NCBI GenBank assembly: GCA_964293475.1
Contig: CAXYYJ010000030.1
Location: 1 to 64,000, forward strand
Direction: 5' to 3'
DNA length: 64,000 nt
Origin: UBA12170 sp964293475
Lineage (GTDB): Bacteria; Bacteroidota; Bacteroidia; Bacteroidales; UBA12170
The translations under genes were made by a program, and so were the position numbers. A model generated the notes under the pieces. The model did not search any database and had not been told where the DNA came from. It saw only the letters and a program-made list of their open reading frames with translations. This document shows positions 52,041 to 61,115 of the stretch, piece by piece. Each line of letters begins with the position of its first letter. Within the stretch, counting starts at the first letter, position 1.

Positions 52041-53231
52041 ATGGAAAATTTAATCATTGAAAATAATATACAAAGTTACTCATCGGTTAACGGACAATTT
52101 GGAGAATATGGTGGAATGTATGTGCCACCTGTGTTGGAAGGCAAGCTGACCGAGCTCGCCGATAAATTTATGAAATATACCCGCGAAAGCAGCTTTGAGC
52201 AGGAGTTTGCCTATTATCTGAAAAATTTTGTAGGTCGCCCTTCCCCACTCTATTATGCACACCGGTTATCGCAACATGTGGGTTCGAAAATCTATTTAAA
52301 AAGAGAAGACCTGAATCACACAGGTTCCCACAAAATAAACAATACCATCGGACAAATTCTGCTGGCCAAGAGAATGGGAGCCACCGAAATAGTTGCTGAG
52401 ACTGGAGCAGGACAGCATGGCGTTGCAACTGCCACAGCTGCTGCTTTGTTTGGCATGAAATGCAAAGTTTTTATGGGTGCGAAAGATGCTGAAAGGCAAA
52501 AAATGAACGTGAGCCGCATGAAACTGCTTGGAGCCGAATTGGTTATAACCCATTCTGGCAGAGCTACTTTAAAAGACGCTGTGGATGCTGCCCTGGGTTA
52601 TTACATCGAAAATCCCCATGTTTTTTATCTTTTGGGCTCTCAGGTGGGGCCACACCCCTATCCTACTATGGTGGGTTATTTTCAGAGTGTGATTGGCAAG
52701 GAAGCCAAAAAGCAGTTTATTGAAAGAGAAGGCCGACTCCCCGATAATTTGTTTGCCTGTATTGGCGGTGGTTCCAATGCTATTGGGCTTTTCGACGATT
52801 TTCTGAACGATCATGAAGTGGCTATTCATGCTGCTGAAGGTGGTGGAAATGGAGAGTTGGGTCAAACGGCGGCTACATTGAGCCTTGGAAAAGTAGGCGT
52901 ATTTCAGGGGACTTACAGCTATGCCCTCATGGACGAAAACGGCGAAGTTTATCCAAGCCACAGTATAGCTGCAGGATTGGATTATCCGGGGGTAAGCCCG
53001 CAACATGCTCTGCTCAAAGATACCGGAAGAGCGCATTATCATATAGTTACCGACGAAGAAGCCATTCACGGGTTTAAATTGCTAAGTCATTTGGAAGGTA
53101 TTATCCCAGCTATTGAGTCGTCGCATGCTGTTGCTTTGGCTGAGAAAATTCTGAAGGGAAAAGCCGGACAAGTGAGCATTATCAACCTGTCGGGACGTGG
53201 CGATAAGGATGTGGAGCGGGATTTAATGTAG
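52041..53231 (+). CDS. trpB: Tryptophan synthase beta subunit
   Basis: PLP enzyme condensing indole with serine to tryptophan. From the ATG at 52041 there are 396 residues. Motifs are GEYGGMYVPP, LKREDLNHTGSHKINN (PLP Lys K98), ETGAGQHGVATA, the phosphate-binding GGGSNAIG, and the Ser-377-region motif NLSGRGDKD at the C-terminus. The sequence is of the canonical TrpB1 type that pairs with TrpA, yet no trpA or other trp gene follows; a terminator comes directly after. An upstream in-frame ATG at 51966 would add 25 non-conserved residues and was rejected. Expression is probably controlled by the leader and attenuator just upstream. Confidence 0.95.
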   Translation: MENLIIENNIQSYSSVNGQFGEYGGMYVPPVLEGKLTELADKFMKYTRESSFEQEFAYYLKNFVGRPSPLYYAHRLSQHVGSKIYLKREDLNHTGSHKINNTIGQILLAKRMGATEIVAETGAGQHGVATATAAALFGMKCKVFMGAKDAERQKMNVSRMKLLGAELVITHSGRATLKDAVDAALGYYIENPHVFYLLGSQVGPHPYPTMVGYFQSVIGKEAKKQFIEREGRLPDNLFACIGGGSNAIGLFDDFLNDHEVAIHAAEGGGNGELGQTAATLSLGKVGVFQGTYSYALMDENGEVYPSHSIAAGLDYPGVSPQHALLKDTGRAHYHIVTDEEAIHGFKLLSHLEGIIPAIESSHAVALAEKILKGKAGQVSIINLSGRGDKDVERDLM

Positions 53232-53258
53232 TCTGTTTGACAAGTTTTTAAGTTAATG

Positions 53259-53289
53259 AGGCTGCCATTTTTATGGTGGCCTTTTTTTT
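53259..53289 (+). terminator. Terminator after trpB
   Basis: AGGCTGCCAT / ATGGTGGCCT imperfect hairpin followed by eight T. Confidence 0.8.
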
Positions 53290-53335
53290 ATCCCCACGAA
53301 ATTGTTTTTAACAGTCTGATTGTTATCCCTTTTTC

Positions 53336-53926
53336 TTACAATCCCTTTGTTTCTTTAATAAACCTGAGCATTCGGATAAAATAATCTTCAATGGTTTCGT
53401 TTGGAAGCATGGGAATGTTCTCTAAAGCAGAGGTAAAGCTCTTTATTAAAGCCAGATTTCGTTCGAAATTGACTTTAAGCAACTCCAAATCATTGGTTTC
53501 CCAGTATTCTCCCTCGTCGGTGAGCTTAAAATCGGCCAGATATTTCTCATTCAAATAGCGAAAAAGATGAATGATAAACTGATGCGTTTCAACGTCGGAA
53601 TATTGGGTTTTTACCGATAACATATACAAATACTTGCTCTCGGGCTGTTCGTCGGTTTTTCCGAAAAATTGCAGATGCGACGGGCTACACATTCTGCCAT
53701 TGGACAGAAAACAAATAAAAATGGTTTCGCATCCGGGTGGAGTGAAACTTATGCCATAAATTGTATCGTTATAATCGGCCTGACCAAAAGTATCTACAGG
53801 AAATTCCTGATCAAATTCCATGTATTTCCACTGATTCACCGAAGCAATATCGCGAATTTCGTCGATGAGTCCGGGCAATTGTTCCTGCCGCGCAAGTCTG
53901 CCGCTATAATGAAAACTTAGTCCCAT
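53336..53926 (-). CDS. Conserved hypothetical protein
   Basis: 196 residues, no signal peptide or TM segment, acidic, mixed alpha/beta. It begins MGLSFHYSGRLARQEQLPGLIDEI and contains YGISFTPPGCETIFICFLSNGRMCSPSHL and a C-terminal helix pair. I recognise it only as a type of cytosolic protein seen in Bacteroidota without known function. It is transcribed alone, convergent with trpB. Confidence 0.7.
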   Translation of the reverse strand: MGLSFHYSGRLARQEQLPGLIDEIRDIASVNQWKYMEFDQEFPVDTFGQADYNDTIYGISFTPPGCETIFICFLSNGRMCSPSHLQFFGKTDEQPESKYLYMLSVKTQYSDVETHQFIIHLFRYLNEKYLADFKLTDEGEYWETNDLELLKVNFERNLALIKSFTSALENIPMLPNETIEDYFIRMLRFIKETKGL

Positions 53927-54303
53927 ATTCCTTTTTCTATTTTAATTTATTTGATTTACCGCAACAATGCTTAAAAAAATCCCCGCTTTGTCCTTATTTC
54001 CTCCAAAAATAATGATTTTTTTGGCTTGTCAGGAAGCAGACGAATTGTTTTTCAGCCTGAAAGGATTAGAGTTGAAATTGTTTATTGTTGAATAAATTGA
54101 ACCGCTTTCTGATTTCGAATTTCATTTACATATTGGTTGAAATTGATTTGATGCGAATTGCCACCATTCCGGCAGATATCATCCTTTCTTTGGAAGTCAT
54201 TGAAAATCAAAAAGTAGAACGTAAAACGATATTTAATGGTTCTTCCATAAACAGCAACGGGGAGACTCAAAGTCACCCCGTTGCTTTCTGCCTGAATAGC
54301 TTC
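53927..54303. other. Intergenic gap with one inverted repeat
   Basis: 377 bases between the hypothetical gene and the GH13 gene. The only structure is a long inverted repeat at 54253-54285, AGCAACGGGG / CCCCGTTGCT with a 13-base loop, 19 bases past the GH13 stop on the minus strand. It is probably that gene's terminator, though without a clean T-run. Short frames on both strands show no protein-like features. Confidence 0.5.
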
Positions 54304-57099
54304 TTAGAGCTTCAGGAATTTCTGAGAAAGAAGTTTTGTTTCTGTTTTTATCTGGATGATGTACAATCCTTCCTGCAAATCGATGGTGGGCATTTGATAC
54401 TCCCAATGATTGAGCAGAGAATGGGTTTGGTGATGAAAAACTTCACGTCCGTTGATATCGTAAACACTCAACTCCAGCTGACCTTTTGATGCTTCTGGAA
54501 TTACGATATTCAAATATTGGCTCGAAGGATTTGGAAAAACAAGCAGCGAACTGTTGGTGTTTAAATCGCTGAGTCCAGCTCCCAAATCAGGGTTCGCCAA
54601 CTGAACGGTGGTAAACAGGAAAAATTCTCCGGGCGCTAAAGTGGTGCTCCAGCTGGTATTGGCACCCAAATCGATGCTTTGCTGGTCGAAATAATTGTAC
54701 CAAACGCCGCCATTGGGGAAAGGAATAGAAACTTCCTTATTCACCACATCGAAATTGCCTATGGCCACCACATTCATCTCGTTGTGCAAAAGGGTAACCC
54801 GTTTCACAGATCCGTAAACATCTATCTGAAAATCGGTGGTTTCCCAGGCATTCTGAGTGGCTTTGAGCTTGTTGAGCGCTGCTGTTACATCGTGCACATA
54901 GCGACGTTGCCAGTTGTTATAATAATCCCATTTGGGTGGTTTGGGGGTTAAACGATCGTCGCCGGTTCCGCTGGGCCAGTTGATGGAGTAATCGTAGCCC
55001 AATTCGCCAAATTGCCAGTACATTTTAGGACCGGGAATGATGGTGTGAAACAAGGTTGACATGCAGATACGCTTGAGTCCAATGCCTTCGATGGTGATAT
55101 CGTAGCTTCCGCTGCTGTTTCCCCAGGTATTGTTGAAAACCATTTGGCGCTCTTCGTCGTGACTTTCCATATAAGAAACCACATGAGGATAGGTCCAGTT
55201 GCGTTTTTTATAGCTCGACCAACTCAAATCGGACTTGTCGCCGGTATTATAGCCCATATTGGCTTCCTTAAATTTGCCATTCATATTTCCCCACAAAAGA
55301 ATGCCGCTGTTGGCCAGCACTTTTTCTTCGGTATTATCGCTCAAATGCTCCAGAATTACATAGGCATCTTCGTTCACATCCCAAATGGCATTGGCCATGC
55401 GCTGAAGTATGGCAATACGATCGGAATCGAAAGCCCAGCCATCGCCCGGATTGTTGGTGAAGCCTTTGGTGAAGTCGAAACGGAACCCGTCGACCTTAAA
55501 CTCGGTGAGCCAGAATGAGTTCACACTATCCACAAAAGCTTGTGTATAAAGACTTTCGTGATTATAATCGCTTCCCCAGCTATAAACTGTATTGGGCGAA
55601 ACGGTATTGAACCAGGGATTGTCGGCTGCGGGGCGGTTATTGATTTCGTCCCAATACATCTGCACCTGAGGATTCAATCCATAGGAATGGTTGAGCACCA
55701 TATCGATAACCACTGCAATACCATTGGCATGGCAGAGATCGATAAATTCCTTGAGCTTGTTTTTTGTTCCATAGTATTTATCCACTGCAAAATAAAATGC
55801 CGGATTGTATCCCCAGCTGCTATTTCCTTCGAACTCGTTGATGGGCATAAGCTCAATCACATTGATTCCCAGATTTTTAAAATAGGAAATGGTATCAATC
55901 AGAAATTGGAAATCGTGGTTGGCGTGAATATCGCGAACCAATAATTCGTAAATAACCATATCGGTTACTTTGGGGGCAACAAAATTTTCAATTTGCCAGT
56001 CGTAGGGAGTTTGTCCGGTGGTGAAAACTGAAGCCACTCCGGTGGTTTTTCCCGAAGGATAATCGGGAAGATTGGGGAAAGTGGTATTGCTGATATAACC
56101 ATCGTTCCATGGGTCGGAGATTTGCTCGCAATAAACATCGGCCACTTTTAAATCGCCGTCGATATAGTATTGATAGATATAGGGTTGACCAGGCGTTAAT
56201 CCGTCAATTTGAACCCAAAACCGCTGACCATCGGGGGTTTTCTTCATAAAAACATCATCGTTCACTTCCCACTGACTGAAATCGCCAATGGCAAAAGCAA
56301 ACTCTTTGTTGGGCGCCAAAAGACTCAGAATTACTGAATTGTGATTGATATAATTCACGCCATCGCGCATTCCTGCGGGTCTTTCTTCAACCACCACAGC
56401 GCCTTTCACAAAAATATAGGCAGAATCGGCTATCATGGTTTCGTTGTCGTAAGCTTCCACTTTAAACTGAACTTTCCCGCTGGTATTGGCGGTATAGTTA
56501 TAGGTGAAGCCCTCGGCGGGATATTCGCCTATGAGTTGGTTATTGATATAAAATTTGGTTGAATTGGCAAAAGAAGCATTGGCTGCAACTTCCACAGTTT
56601 CATAGAGATTCACGATTAACCCGTTGGTGGGTGATTCCACTTTTACATTGAGGCCGGCCACATACACATCGGTAAAAACATCGGTTCCACCCACATCGCG
56701 TCCGGTTTTGGTACCATCGGAATTGCGAAAAACAAGGGCAATTTTCTGAATCTCCTCTCCTGCCGGAACTTCATAGAATTCGCGGATGGAAGGACCTATG
56801 GTGAGTTGATAGGTATCGGTTGCAATACGGGTAAGTTTAGCTTTGGCGGTATTTTCGCTCCATCCGGCAATCACATATTTCCAATCGCCGGGCGAAGTGC
56901 TGTTGTTGGTAATTACTCCCGTATGCGCCCAGATATCGCCGGTAAAACCCGCCAATCCGCCATCGCCCTGGTCGGCATGAAACGTAATTACGACCTGCTG
57001 ACTTTCGACCGGAAAGGCAGGACTTGTGGTAACCACCTGAGCCATAAGCCCCTGAATGGTTATCAGGCTGATTAATAGCCCAAGAATTTTTCTCATCAT
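54304..57099 (-). CDS. Secreted GH13 alpha-amylase-family enzyme with T9SS sorting domain
   Basis: 931 residues. A signal peptide (MMRKILGLLISLITIQGLMAQ) is followed by an N-terminal beta-sandwich with starch-binding/esterase-like features (~20-360). The GH13 (beta/alpha)8 barrel then shows VIDMVLNHS (region I), GFRFDFTKGF with nucleophile D542, VILEHLSD with acid/base E584, and MESHDEE with D648. The usual region-IV Asn-His is replaced by Ser-His. The last ~80 residues are a type A T9SS C-terminal domain (LLVFPNPSSQYLNI..GLYIIQIKT). It acts on alpha-glucans outside the cell; whether amylase, pullulanase or branching type is undecided. No SusCD genes are adjacent. Confidence 0.9.
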   Translation of the reverse strand: MMRKILGLLISLITIQGLMAQVVTTSPAFPVESQQVVITFHADQGDGGLAGFTGDIWAHTGVITNNSTSPGDWKYVIAGWSENTAKAKLTRIATDTYQLTIGPSIREFYEVPAGEEIQKIALVFRNSDGTKTGRDVGGTDVFTDVYVAGLNVKVESPTNGLIVNLYETVEVAANASFANSTKFYINNQLIGEYPAEGFTYNYTANTSGKVQFKVEAYDNETMIADSAYIFVKGAVVVEERPAGMRDGVNYINHNSVILSLLAPNKEFAFAIGDFSQWEVNDDVFMKKTPDGQRFWVQIDGLTPGQPYIYQYYIDGDLKVADVYCEQISDPWNDGYISNTTFPNLPDYPSGKTTGVASVFTTGQTPYDWQIENFVAPKVTDMVIYELLVRDIHANHDFQFLIDTISYFKNLGINVIELMPINEFEGNSSWGYNPAFYFAVDKYYGTKNKLKEFIDLCHANGIAVVIDMVLNHSYGLNPQVQMYWDEINNRPAADNPWFNTVSPNTVYSWGSDYNHESLYTQAFVDSVNSFWLTEFKVDGFRFDFTKGFTNNPGDGWAFDSDRIAILQRMANAIWDVNEDAYVILEHLSDNTEEKVLANSGILLWGNMNGKFKEANMGYNTGDKSDLSWSSYKKRNWTYPHVVSYMESHDEERQMVFNNTWGNSSGSYDITIEGIGLKRICMSTLFHTIIPGPKMYWQFGELGYDYSINWPSGTGDDRLTPKPPKWDYYNNWQRRYVHDVTAALNKLKATQNAWETTDFQIDVYGSVKRVTLLHNEMNVVAIGNFDVVNKEVSIPFPNGGVWYNYFDQQSIDLGANTSWSTTLAPGEFFLFTTVQLANPDLGAGLSDLNTNSSLLVFPNPSSQYLNIVIPEASKGQLELSVYDINGREVFHHQTHSLLNHWEYQMPTIDLQEGLYIIQIKTETKLLSQKFLKL

Positions 57100-57152
57100 G
57101 GTATTAAATTTTTTGTTTGCTACAAATCTACTATAAAATGATTTAGCACACT

Positions 57153-57188
57153 AAAAAAAAGGTAAGCACCGGAGCGATACTTACCTTT
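57153..57188 (-). terminator. Terminator after the 214-residue exported protein gene
   Basis: AAGGTAAG / CTTACCTT stem followed by eight T on the minus strand, 20 bases after the stop. It separates this gene from the GH13 gene downstream. Confidence 0.85.
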
Positions 57189-57208
57189 CAGCTGAAAGAT
57201 GTGTTTTC

Positions 57209-57853
57209 TTAAAATTTCATCACCAATCCAATGCCATTGGGGGTTATTCCCATTTGCAAAGATGTTTCTTTTGGTTTGCAATTTTCCATGCCCACGCTGG
57301 CCCGTTTAGATTTTGCCGTGCCAACAATGGCAAGAGGAATGCCTGTGCCTGTAAGTGCCACCCCAAGAACCATGACCAACGCACCTGTTGATGCCTTTTG
57401 TTCATTGGCAAATTTTTCGGTAGTGGTGTTGTACCCGGCATTGGAAATCATGTTATAACCACCAACCACCGATACCACGCCAACCACAGCCAGAACAAAG
57501 CCCGCAGTTTGAGTACCCTGAGCTCTTTTTTTCATGGCAGCATAATCATTGTAATTGAAGCCTTTATAAGTTAACTCGTCGCCATTGGCATTGTTGGCCA
57601 TTACTGGGGCAGATTGGTCAACAGCTTTTAGATTGATGAATTCGCCATTTCTTTTAACGGCAACCGCCTGCATAACCAGTTCTTTTCCATCTTTGGCAAA
57701 GAAGACAACATTTCCATCCTTGATGTCGTGAATTTGGCAATTGAGTATGGCGCTATCGCCATTGATGGGATAAACAATGTCGGAGGCCTGTGACTGAGCC
57801 CAAAGATTCAGAGTAAGGAATAACGCAGCGGTTAGAAGAAGTAATTTTCTCAT
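57209..57853 (-). CDS. Exported membrane-associated hypothetical protein
   Basis: 214 residues: signal peptide (MRKLLLLTAALFLTLNLWAQ), a beta-rich segment resembling a small SH3-like domain (ILNCQIHDIKDGNVVFFAKDGKEL), and two Gly/Val/Ala-rich hydrophobic stretches (~120-140 and ~160-180) that could be TM helices. The ending GIGLVMKF is outer-membrane-like. The function is not recognised. It has its own terminator. Confidence 0.65.
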   Translation of the reverse strand: MRKLLLLTAALFLTLNLWAQSQASDIVYPINGDSAILNCQIHDIKDGNVVFFAKDGKELVMQAVAVKRNGEFINLKAVDQSAPVMANNANGDELTYKGFNYNDYAAMKKRAQGTQTAGFVLAVVGVVSVVGGYNMISNAGYNTTTEKFANEQKASTGALVMVLGVALTGTGIPLAIVGTAKSKRASVGMENCKPKETSLQMGITPNGIGLVMKF

Positions 57854-58513
57854 AAATAATTGTTTAAATGTTTATACCGTCAAATGTAAAAAAATTAAAT
57901 ATATCGGAAATAAGTAAATGAAAAAAAAGTGATGGTTGCGGTTATTGTTGAAAATCAAGGTGATGCGGAATAAAAGAATAAAATTCCAATAATATTCCAA
58001 ACCCTTTTTAAATGATATAAGATGTAAAGAATGGATGAGAATAAACCTGTCGCCTTATCATTAACAAATAGTTGGATCCAACTGCAAGATATATCAGTTT
58101 AAACATTCAGAAGCCCTAATACCATGAAATAGAAAAATATAGCCATTTTTATTTGATTCGGTTTCCAATTTTATGCCACCCCAGGACAGAACAGCAGCAA
58201 CAGCGAGGCCAATATTCGTGGACAAAAGCCCGAAAACCGAGCCAAAAATGATTAAACAGAAAGCCAAAAATATATTTCTCCTTAAACGGATATACTTATT
58301 TATCTTTTTCCTATTTTAGCCATCTAAACACCCCAAAACCAATTGAGTACCTATGTCTGCTGATTTTTTAAATATTTTTTCTCCCGACAAAGAAATATGT
58401 TTCCATAAGCGAATTAGAACTGAAGGAATTGAAGATATAGTGGATATATGCGCAATATTGCGGGTATTGGGGGGTTGGCAACAATTTATCAGCATACCGT
58501 AAACTAAATAACA
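57854..58513. other. 660-bp intergenic stretch before the defence-like cluster
   Basis: A/T-rich; no ORF with protein-like sequence on either strand. The only local structure is GCGCAATATTGCGGG near 58449, a short dyad (GCAATATTGC), close to the ATPase start. It marks the boundary between core genes and the accessory region. Confidence 0.4.
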
Positions 58514-59779
58514 ATGGAAAAAATATCGATTAAACAAATTGAAAATGCATTTTTGCCAGCCAGAGAAATTTTGAATACAAAAAGATTTGCCGGTAGAAAA
58601 GAATATGTGAAAGATTCCTTTTTATCACTTGTTTCAGAAGGTGCTAATATCGCAATTGTTGGAAACAGAGGTATAGGAAAATCCTCTTTGGCTAGACAAA
58701 TAATAAATCTAAGTCAAGGGGACAATTCTTTATTGGAGAAACTTGAAATCCATAATGATGAAAAGCTTGATTTTTTGACTATTTACATTGCATGTGGAAA
58801 TGCTGTAAACACGATAAATGATTTATTAGTTCGTTTACTAACAACAAGAGAATGTTTTTTAGAATGGATATATGAAATCCCCACTGCAAAGAAAGAGATT
58901 GATAAAATAAATGCTGGAATAGACATTAAAGTTTTAAAAGCAGGTAGTGAAGGTGCTTCAGAATCATCGACCGAATCTGCCGTTAAAGAACATAAGACAG
59001 ATGTTATATTTCAAAATGTAGTTAATGATTTGATTAAATCAAAAATTGCTAAAGATGGCATTCTGATTGTTGTGGATGAATTCGACCAGATTGAAAATCC
59101 TCAGGGGTTTGCTCGACTTTTAAAATCATTAGCAACTAATGCCCCAGGATTAAAATTTTGCATTGTTGGAGTTGCTAATGATATTCAAGCTTTAATAAAA
59201 GAACATGAAAGCGCTGATAGATTATTTGCAGGTAGTGTGATTAATCTACCTTCAATGACTAATGATGAATTAACCGAAATCGTAAAAAACGCAGAATTAT
59301 CCATTGATAATTTTATAACTTTTCAACAAGGCGCAATAGATAAAATGATTTCTCTCGCAAACGGCCATCCGTATATTGTGCATTTAATAGGAAAACAAGC
59401 CTTTAGGACAGCGTATTTTGACGGAGTGTATGAGATTGATGAAGAGTTTATTGTTTCAACACTTAAAAATATTGCAGAAAGAGAAGCAGACCCAATACTT
59501 GAGGGAAGATATAAAAAAGCTGTTGCATCATCTTATCAAAGAGAAGCTGTTTTAAAATCATTAGCAGATTGTGTTAAGAGCGACGGAGAGTTACATACAG
59601 GTGATGCATATAAAATCGCAATAGATAGAGATGTTGATAATCCAAGTCAATATGTTGGTCAATTGGTTACAGATGATTATGGAGCAGAAGTTATTAAAAT
59701 TAGAGAAAGATATTATAGATTTAAAGACTCATTGTTCCTGACTTATGTTAAGGCAAGACCATGGATTTTCGAAAATTAA
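58514..59779 (+). CDS. P-loop ATPase (AAA+/STAND-like, defence-type)
   Basis: 421 residues. Walker A GNRGIGKSSLA at 50-60 (K56), a Ser/Glu-rich insert at ~145-165 and Walker B ILIVVDEFDQ (D188, E189) are followed by a sensor-like CIVGVAND. A helical lid with NGHPYIVHLIGKQA and a C-terminal winged-helix-like region (RYYRFKDSLFLTYVKARPW) complete it. The order resembles Orc1/Cdc6- or AAA_16-type ATPases that occur as single-gene or two-gene defence modules. The DNA is A/T-rich compared with the core genes. No nuclease domain is fused; the effector may be one of the next genes. A defence role is inferred from type and neighbourhood. Confidence 0.75.
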   Translation: MEKISIKQIENAFLPAREILNTKRFAGRKEYVKDSFLSLVSEGANIAIVGNRGIGKSSLARQIINLSQGDNSLLEKLEIHNDEKLDFLTIYIACGNAVNTINDLLVRLLTTRECFLEWIYEIPTAKKEIDKINAGIDIKVLKAGSEGASESSTESAVKEHKTDVIFQNVVNDLIKSKIAKDGILIVVDEFDQIENPQGFARLLKSLATNAPGLKFCIVGVANDIQALIKEHESADRLFAGSVINLPSMTNDELTEIVKNAELSIDNFITFQQGAIDKMISLANGHPYIVHLIGKQAFRTAYFDGVYEIDEEFIVSTLKNIAEREADPILEGRYKKAVASSYQREAVLKSLADCVKSDGELHTGDAYKIAIDRDVDNPSQYVGQLVTDDYGAEVIKIRERYYRFKDSLFLTYVKARPWIFEN

Positions 59780-59787
59780 CTGTTAGC

Positions 59788-59962
59788 AATAAGTAGTACT
59801 TTGAGCGGTCGGCACTATTTGTCCCGAAAATCGGGAGCTTGCCCCGCTAAGCGGGGAACCAGCAAGAAATCCTTGAAAAAGTTCATTTAGAAAATTACTA
59901 TACTTGAACTTTCAAAAGAAAACTTTGAATTTGTAACAACCTAATAATCAATGATAAAAATT
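59788..59962 (+). repeat. Intergenic direct repeat A (~175 bp, with a ~45-bp hairpin insert)
   Basis: Homologous to 60707-60842: both run from AATAAGTAG.ACT.TGAGCGGTC through GTTCATTTAGAAAATTACTA to CTAATAATCAATGATAAAAATT. Copy A has about 45 extra bases (about 59816-59860) made of two hairpins, CCCGA-aaa-TCGGG and CCCCGC-taa-GCGGGG. The repeat ends immediately before a gene start. TGTTAGC precedes it. Confidence 0.8.
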
Positions 59963-59996
59963 GATGGCAGTCCGAACCATAAAAAAGACAAATACG

Positions 59997-60692
59997 ATGG
60001 ATATAACATACAATGTAACAATTACTGATTTAATTCAAGCAATAGGTGTAGGACTTGGATTTCCTGCAGCAGTATGGGGAATTTTTAAACTTTTTATAAA
60101 AGATCAAGATAAAGCCAGACAAATAAAATCTCTTGAAAACATATCGATAAGTCAAAACTCTGCAATAGATAAAATGACAGACCAAATTGCAGAACTATCA
60201 AAACAGACATCCCAATTTGAATACCAGTCCTTGCTATTTAAAGAAGGAAATGAATTGTTAAAAGACCAGATAAAAATTCAAACGGATGCATTACTTAACG
60301 ACAAAGACCATAAAGCGGCGTACTTAGAATTAGAAAGAAAGAAAAGAAAATCTGAAATACGACCATTCTTCAAATCTACAGGTAGTGCATATTCTGGAGA
60401 ACAAGATTTCAGATTGCCTTTTGTCAATTTTGGCGGCAGAGCAAATTTTGAGAGAATTGAAGAAATAGACTCGAGCAATATTACGATAATACATCAATGC
60501 AGGAAGGAAAGAATAATTGAACAAAATGACATTTATGAATTTCAAGCAATAGCTAAAGGCCGTTTTCACGGCCACAATGTGCCTTTTGAAGTTAACTTAA
60601 TATATTATGACGCTGACAAAAATAAATATAAGCAGAACATTAAAGGTACAGGTTTGAGTGCCAATATTGAAGCACCACTTGAACAAGAATAG
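59997..60692 (+). CDS. Membrane-anchored coiled-coil protein, unknown
   Basis: 231 residues from the ATG at 59997 (an ATG at 59964 adds 11). One N-terminal TM segment (IQAIGVGLGFPAAVWGIFKLFI, ~12-33) is followed by a coiled coil (~45-115) and then a compact C-terminal beta domain (IRPFFKSTGSAYSGEQDF...GHNVPFEVNLIYYD). No enzyme motif is visible. It is flanked on both sides by copies of the same intergenic repeat, so it looks like a discrete cassette. The N-terminal anchor plus coiled coil is also seen in the gene at 61108. Confidence 0.65.
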   Translation: MDITYNVTITDLIQAIGVGLGFPAAVWGIFKLFIKDQDKARQIKSLENISISQNSAIDKMTDQIAELSKQTSQFEYQSLLFKEGNELLKDQIKIQTDALLNDKDHKAAYLELERKKRKSEIRPFFKSTGSAYSGEQDFRLPFVNFGGRANFERIEEIDSSNITIIHQCRKERIIEQNDIYEFQAIAKGRFHGHNVPFEVNLIYYDADKNKYKQNIKGTGLSANIEAPLEQE

Positions 60693-60706
60693 AAATAGTT
60701 ATATAT

Positions 60707-60842
60707 AATAAGTAGGACTATGAGCGGTCTGCACGACCCAGCGAGAAGTCCTTGCATGAGTTCATTTAGAAAATTACTAAATTTGATCTTTCAAAGGGAA
60801 ACTTTGAATTTGTAAAAACCTAATAATCAATGATAAAAATTT
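60707..60842 (+). repeat. Intergenic direct repeat B (~136 bp)
   Basis: Second copy of the segment at 59788-59962, without the hairpin insert. It follows the coiled-coil gene and precedes the YodC-like gene. Confidence 0.8.
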
Positions 60843-60911
60843 GCATTAATCAAAATTAAAAATAAGAAAGTTACATAAATATAAACGATTAAAACAAAAT
60901 ACGACAAAATT

Positions 60912-61115
60912 ATGGCACAAATTTTTAAAAAAGGAGAGATTGTAGTTCTTAATTCAGGTGGACCACAAATGACTGTTGAAAAGTACAAACGAATAAATGT
61001 TGATTTATATTCAACTGCCGACAGTGATCATATTGTTGTTTGCACGTGGTTTGATAATGATTATAAATTAGTTAGTCATGAATTTGAACAAGAAGCTTTG
61101 AAAAAATATGAATAG
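60912..61115 (+). CDS. YodC-like (DUF2158) small protein
   Basis: 67 residues with the DUF2158 pattern: FKKGEIVVLNSGGPQMTVEKY near the start, then VVCTWFDNDYKLVSHEFEQEALKKYE. It is a small SH3-like beta protein of unknown function, frequent in mobile and accessory regions. Its last 8 bases overlap the start of the next gene, so the two are translationally coupled. Confidence 0.75.
   Translation: MAQIFKKGEIVVLNSGGPQMTVEKYKRINVDLYSTADSDHIVVCTWFDNDYKLVSHEFEQEALKKYE

Noticed and set aside
58316..58537. 73-codon minus-strand frame
   Set aside because: It overlaps the ATPase start, with no conserved features.
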